DNA from: Thermohalobaculum sp039028795
GTDB taxonomy: Bacteria > Pseudomonadota > Alphaproteobacteria > Rhodobacterales > Rhodobacteraceae
Assembly: GCA_039028795.1 (NCBI GenBank)
Contig: JBCCHJ010000025.1
Location: 1-64,000 of the forward strand
Direction: 5' to 3'
DNA: 64,000 bases
Shown here: positions 60,650-64,000 of the stretch, piece after piece
Numbering within the stretch: the first letter of the stretch is position 1
Layout: every line of letters starts with the position of its first letter
Made by a program: the position numbers and the translations under genes
Notes under the pieces: generated by a model
Database searches by the model: none
Seen by the model: the letters and a program-made list of their open reading frames with translations, nothing else
Told to the model about the DNA's origin: nothing

Positions 60650-61627
60650 ATGGACGGAAGCTTCGTTCGCACCCGGATTATCGAGCCCCGCGTGCTGCGG
60701 GATCTGATGCAGCGGTCTGATCTGCGCGGCGCAATTCAGGCTGGCAGTCATTTTGGTGCGATCATCCTGACCGGTACCCTGTTGTGGACCACCTGGGGCA
60801 CCTGGTGGGCGGTACCGATTCTTATCCTGCATGGCACACTGATCAATTTTCTTTACGCCGGTCAGCATGAGCTTTCCCACGGCACACCGTTCAAGACCAA
60901 ATGGCTGAACGTTTGGGTCGGGCGGCTGATCGGCTTTTTGATGTTCTATCCGCGCGATTTCGATTTCATCCAACATATGGCTCATCACAAATGGACGCAG
61001 GATTGGTCGCGTGACGGGGAACTGGCGCGTGAGCCATATACTCTGAAATCATACCTAATGTGGTTTCTCGGCCCGTCCTATTGGCAGAGCCGCATCTCCA
61101 GGATCTTTCGGTTGGCGCGCGGTGTCGTGGTGGAGCCCTATATTCAGCAGGACCAGCAGGCCAAGGTCATCCGAGAGGCCCGCATTCACCTCGGTCTCTA
61201 TGGCCTTATCGCGATTGTGTCCTTGTCTATGGGAACTTGGGCTGCAGTGATCTTATGGGTAGCGCCCATGCTGGCGACCAAGATGGTTCACCAGCTACAG
61301 AACACCATTGAACATCTGGGCCTGTCCCACGAGGACAACATCATGGAAAACACGCGGTCGACGCGAACGAATGCCGTGATGCGTTGGATGTGCTGGAATA
61401 TGCAATATCATACTGCCCATCACGCCTTTCCATCTGTGCCGTTCCATAGTCTTAAATCTTTGAACCAAGAGATGACCGAGGGCGCGGGCACGCCGCCCCA
61501 TTCGATGGGGTATATCGAGTTTCAGGTTCAGGTTATCCGGAAACTGATGGGCGGAAAATCCGAGGCCGACTATCCGATGGACGAGGTTTGGATCACACCC
61601 GATGGCGGCCGCGTTCCGCTGGACTGA
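60650..61627 (+). CDS. membrane fatty acid desaturase
   Basis: This protein is about 325 residues from the ATG at 60650, with GAGGAGAG upstream. It has all three histidine boxes: GQHELSHGTPF, QHMAHHKWTQDWS and MQYHTAHHAFPSVPFHSL. Hydrophobic helices flank them. It uses di-iron and O2 to desaturate lipid chains or a related substrate in the membrane. It overlaps the cupin gene by one base (TGATG). Its substrate might also be a sterol-like or carotenoid-like molecule; the sequence does not tell. Confidence 0.85.
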   Translation: MDGSFVRTRIIEPRVLRDLMQRSDLRGAIQAGSHFGAIILTGTLLWTTWGTWWAVPILILHGTLINFLYAGQHELSHGTPFKTKWLNVWVGRLIGFLMFYPRDFDFIQHMAHHKWTQDWSRDGELAREPYTLKSYLMWFLGPSYWQSRISRIFRLARGVVVEPYIQQDQQAKVIREARIHLGLYGLIAIVSLSMGTWAAVILWVAPMLATKMVHQLQNTIEHLGLSHEDNIMENTRSTRTNAVMRWMCWNMQYHTAHHAFPSVPFHSLKSLNQEMTEGAGTPPHSMGYIEFQVQVIRKLMGGKSEADYPMDEVWITPDGGRVPLD

Positions 61628-62034
61628 TGGCCGACGTTCCGCTTCCTGCTCTGATCGCGCATGAAGACGACTTCGAATGGTCCTATCTGTCGGACGCCCC
61701 GGGTCCATCCGATATCCGTTGGAAGACCTTCACAGGCGGTGATGATTCGCCCACGAAGGACATCACATTTGGCATCTGCGAAGTACCGCCAGGTGGCCGC
61801 CTGCGTCCGCACCACCATGCAGAGAGTGAAGTTTACTACATCATTGGCGGGACCGGCGAAGTCTTGTTGGATAATGATGTCGTCAAGGTAGCGCCGGGCT
61901 CTGTTCTATTTGTGCCGGCCGACCTGGTGCACGGGATCCGAAACCGCGGGACAGAAACGTTGTCGATGTTGTGGATCTTTCCCGTGAATCGCTGGACGGA
62001 TGTCGAATATCATGGTGCCGAACGTGAGTTTTAA
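61627..62034 (+). CDS. cupin-domain protein
   Basis: This 135-residue protein carries the two cupin motifs: GGRLRPHHHAESEVYYIIGG with two histidines and a glutamate, and GSVLFVPADLVHGIRN with the last histidine. It therefore binds a metal such as iron, zinc or manganese in a small beta-barrel. The start overlaps the desaturase stop, so it is coexpressed and may help or regulate it. A DMSP-lyase-like or oxalate-type role is possible but not supported further. Confidence 0.82.
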   Translation: MADVPLPALIAHEDDFEWSYLSDAPGPSDIRWKTFTGGDDSPTKDITFGICEVPPGGRLRPHHHAESEVYYIIGGTGEVLLDNDVVKVAPGSVLFVPADLVHGIRNRGTETLSMLWIFPVNRWTDVEYHGAEREF

Positions 62035-62192
62035 AGGTACGTTAGGAACCAATTAGGACCCGCAATTGCATTCGATAAGGAATTTGGACTCTCGAAGTAG
62101 CGCTCGCTAAAGGCAGGCTCCACGCAGCTTAGTCGAAATCGTCTTGCAGCACCCCCCTTCCCCTGCCCCATTGCCTGGCTTAAGTCCCACCT

Positions 62193-62822
62193 ATGGCAGA
62201 GGACGATCCCAACAGTGGACGCCGGGGTTATCATCACGGCAACCTACGCGAGGCCCTGATCGCAGCGGTCAAGGATCTAATCGCCGACCATGGGCCATCG
62301 GGTTTCACCTTTTCCGAGGCCGCTAGGGCCGCCGGTGTATCTCCAGCAGCGCCGTATCGGCACTTTAAAGATCGCGATGCGTTGATCGCGGATGTGGCTG
62401 AACAGGGGTTCACCGCCTTCGCCGAACATCTGGAGATTGCTTTTGAAAAAGGCGGAACTTCTCCGATACGCGCCTTTGAAGCCGTAACTAGGGCGTACCT
62501 GACGTTCGCAGCTGAAGAACGTGCTTACTTTACAGCGATGTTTCAGGCGGGCCCACCCCAGAGTGCCGAGGTTAAGAAAGCCGGGGACCGGGCCTTCATG
62601 GTTTTGCAAAGGGCGTGCGAGGGCCTGGTCCGCCATGTCCCGGAAGCAAAGCGTCCGCCTATACACATGATGGCCTATCATGTCTGGTCGATCTGTCATG
62701 GAATTGCCGAGTTGTTCGGCCGACCGGGCGCCCAATCACGGGCACCGATAGAGGCGGCGGATCTGCTGGAGGCAGGGGTTGCGATTTATCTGCGCGGTCT
62801 TGGATTGCTACCCGACGGATAA
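62193..62822 (+). CDS. TetR-family transcriptional regulator
   Basis: This 209-residue protein has the YHHGNLREALIAAVKDLIAD start and the helix-turn-helix GFTFSEAARAAGVSPAAPYR, with the typical HFKDRDALIADVAEQGF after it. The YHHGNL start is characteristic of one TetR subgroup (WHG-type C-terminal domain). The gene follows the desaturase-cupin pair after 158 bp. A palindromic element between it and the DUF2852 gene (62882-62896) may be its operator or that of another regulator. Confidence 0.9.
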   Translation: MAEDDPNSGRRGYHHGNLREALIAAVKDLIADHGPSGFTFSEAARAAGVSPAAPYRHFKDRDALIADVAEQGFTAFAEHLEIAFEKGGTSPIRAFEAVTRAYLTFAAEERAYFTAMFQAGPPQSAEVKKAGDRAFMVLQRACEGLVRHVPEAKRPPIHMMAYHVWSICHGIAELFGRPGAQSRAPIEAADLLEAGVAIYLRGLGLLPDG

Positions 62823-62881
62823 CCGCCAGAAAAAGTTCACGTGACCCTCTTGACCATCCGGAGTCTGTCCCCAAGTATGTT

Positions 62882-62896
62882 AATGTGAAAAACATT
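62882..62896. promoter_or_regulatory. possible operator (AATGT-N5-ACATT)
   Basis: AATGT-GAAAA-ACATT is a 5-bp inverted repeat, 24 bp before the DUF2852 start. A further TTACATT follows. It could be a regulatory palindrome or part of a promoter; the evidence is weak. Confidence 0.35.
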
Positions 62897-62919
62897 TACA
62901 TTCGAGGAGACTCACAGAA

Positions 62920-63303
62920 ATGGACCGCATCGCTCAAGCTTTCGCCTCTGCTGAAGCGAAACTGGACGAATGGGGCCGCGGCGCTTGGATCGCGACGATG
63001 GTTCTCGCCTTTATCCTGGCCTGGCCGATCGGTCTGGCCATCCTAGGCTACATGATATGGAGTGGACGCATGGGCTGTTCAAGAAAGATGAAATCCTGGC
63101 GCCGGGCGCGAAACACCGGAAACACCGGAAACACCGCCTTCGACGAGTACCGCGAAGAGACGCTTCGTCGTTTGGAAGATGAACAAAGCGCCTTCGAGAC
63201 GTTTCTGGGCAATCTTCGCCGCGCCAAGGATCGGGCCGAATTCGATCAGTTCATGACGGAAAGGCGCAATGGTCCGGATCCGGAACCCTCGCCAGCGGTT
63301 TGA
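62920..63303 (+). CDS. DUF2852 small membrane protein
   Basis: This 127-residue protein has one membrane segment (GAWIATMVLAFILAWPIGLA, then ILGYMIWSGRM) and a C-terminal stretch FDEYREETLRRLEDEQSAFE with RAKDRAEFDQFMTERR. These are characteristic of DUF2852 proteins of alphaproteobacteria. A run of three 9-bp repeats (AAACACCGG) at 63111-63137 encodes an NTG NTG NT insert. GAGGAG lies upstream of the start. Function unknown. Confidence 0.87.
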   Translation: MDRIAQAFASAEAKLDEWGRGAWIATMVLAFILAWPIGLAILGYMIWSGRMGCSRKMKSWRRARNTGNTGNTAFDEYREETLRRLEDEQSAFETFLGNLRRAKDRAEFDQFMTERRNGPDPEPSPAV

Positions 63304-63316
63304 TGCCCGAAAAAAG

Positions 63317-63345
63317 AAAGCCCCGGTGCTGAATGGCACCGGAGC
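63317..63345 (-). terminator. probable terminator between convergent genes
   Basis: AAGCCCCGGTGC and GCACCGGAGCTT form a stem with one mismatch. On the minus strand it is followed by CTTTCTTTTTT, so it would end transcripts coming from the membrane gene at 63424-63819. It may work in both directions. Confidence 0.6.
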
Positions 63346-63423
63346 TTCGTCAATCAGCAAGGTCCCCACCCTGCAAATATGATTGTGCGATGAATTGGTT
63401 AAATGAGCGTTAACCGAACTTAC

Positions 63424-63819
63424 TCAGTGGTGGCGGACCGGTGGTTGGAACCGGCCAAACGCCAAAGGCACCAATATGCACATCCACCCCAGAATGCCGC
63501 GCCCGTGGGCGGCTAAACTGAACCGGCCTGTAAAAGTGAACTCGACGATCGCCACGGCCAATTCAGGGGGCCAGCGGACAACCCACTGCACCGGCAGTCC
63601 GTCAATGATTTGTAGGTAGTAGGCGTAGTAGACCTGCGGCGATATCCACGTGAAGACGACATAGACACCAAGCCCAATCAGTGCCCGGGTGATCCAACGG
63701 GCCCGGCGGCTTAGCCGCCAGGCAAGCCAAACCGTTCCAATCGATAGGAAAAGAGACAGGACCAGAAGGCCTGCCTGACCTGCAAGGCCGAGCGTGTAGA
63801 AGCTGTCACCGTCATACAT
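63424..63819 (-). CDS. multi-pass membrane protein of unknown function
   Basis: This 131-residue protein has four likely helices, such as GLVVLSLFLSIGTVWLAWRL-like and ITRALIGLGVYVVFTWISP. A QVYYAYYLQIIDGLPVQWVV segment lies between helices. I know proteins of this kind from Rhodobacterales but cannot name a function. The start ATG lies 19 bp downstream of the neighbouring stop, so it is likely in one unit with the partial gene to its right. Confidence 0.6.
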   Translation of the reverse strand: MYDGDSFYTLGLAGQAGLLVLSLFLSIGTVWLAWRLSRRARWITRALIGLGVYVVFTWISPQVYYAYYLQIIDGLPVQWVVRWPPELAVAIVEFTFTGRFSLAAHGRGILGWMCILVPLAFGRFQPPVRHH

Positions 63820-63837
63820 ATCAGGTTGCCCAGAACT

Positions 63838-64000
63838 TCAGTCTTTGCGGCGTTGGAGCCAGGCATCGACCGACCATTTGTCTCGGTCGCGCAGCAACCA
63901 AAGCGCCAGCATGGCCAGGAATATGCCCAGCGCGATCGCCGAATTCCGGTTCACTGGAAAACCGCGTTCCGATATTTCGAACGGATCGATCAACCGCGGC
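63838..64000 (-). CDS. C-terminal part of a gene continuing past the right edge
   Basis: The open frame enters from the right edge and ends at the stop 63838-63840. It encodes PRLIDPFEISERGFPVNRNS, then a membrane segment (AIALGIFLAMLALWLLR) and a charged tail DRDKWSVDAWLQRRKD. The N-terminal part is outside the window, so no product can be named. A C-terminal anchor is clear. It precedes the small membrane protein at 63424-63819 on the same strand. Confidence 0.6.
   Translation of the reverse strand, partial: PRLIDPFEISERGFPVNRNSAIALGIFLAMLALWLLRDRDKWSVDAWLQRRKD

Noticed and set aside
1..64000. CRISPR arrays
   Set aside because: No series of identical 24-40 bp direct repeats with regular spacers is visible.
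1..64000. rRNA genes, replication origin or complete prophage
   Set aside because: No conserved 16S/23S segments, no iteron cluster with rep genes, and no phage structural genes were seen.

Overview
The window reads as chromosomal DNA of an alphaproteobacterium of the order Rhodobacterales (Roseobacter-type). The best evidence is the conserved block at 45.5-59.4 kb: a SCO/SenC gene divergent from a RegB/PrrB redox kinase, a DivL-like kinase with tyrosine in the H-box, tsaE, an AmgK-like kinase, a MurU-like uridylyltransferase, addB, addA and trxA. The etfBA pair and the many small membrane proteins fit the same group. The assignment rests on gene content and order, not on a database search.

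Layout. 1-0.8 kb: the end of an IS3-family element inserted in a decayed ATPase gene. 0.9-5 kb: an Ig-like secreted protein and an orphan pair of oligopeptide ABC ATPases between two diverged copies of a non-coding repeat, with a LysR relic. 5-10 kb: a MacB/LolCDE-type efflux operon (adaptor, ATPase, two permeases) divergent from a membrane LytTR regulator split by an in-frame stop. 10.2-14 kb: a two-component system with a membrane protein, divergent from a MipA/OmpV outer-membrane protein; two mirror-image response-regulator boxes lie between them. 14-17.5 kb: a decayed accessory zone with a frameshifted beta-lactamase-fold gene, a broken HTH-like gene, a broken integrase next to a tRNA-Arg(CCU), and an IS3 scar.

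17.5-28.7 kb: an AarF/UbiB kinase, then a two-gene operon (19157-24408) that is the most unusual locus here. Its first gene encodes a W-repeat protein. Its second encodes a 1245-residue protein that combines a TIKI/ChaN/EreA-like GxxH domain, ankyrin-like repeats and an HExxH metallopeptidase domain. A 5' half-tRNA relic abuts its end. A TauD-type dioxygenase, an amidinotransferase, an HxlR regulator and a secreted SnoaL-like protein follow.

28.9-32.4 kb: a complete 3486-bp transposon of the IS1595 (ISXO2-like) type with perfect 24-bp terminal inverted repeats and an 8-bp target duplication, sitting inside an HNH nuclease gene. It carries a transposase, a divergent XRE repressor with two predicted operators, a Panacea-domain protein with a small overlapping partner (a probable toxin-antitoxin pair), two unknown genes and a tRNA-like hairpin structure.

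32.6-45.5 kb: ordinary chromosomal genes, including TetR plus membrane protein, an SDR, a HIG1-type protein, cobalamin adenosyltransferase, a peroxiredoxin-like protein, Lrp/AsnC, etfBA, a degenerate ABC exporter-like protein with a very long insertion, a cyclic-nucleotide-binding protein and a DUF3179 protein. 45.5-64 kb: the conserved block above, then a hydrolase, a fatty acid desaturase with a cupin, TetR, DUF2852 and small membrane proteins. Start sites were chosen by Shine-Dalgarno position, ATGA overlaps and signal peptides where the longest reading frame looked too long.
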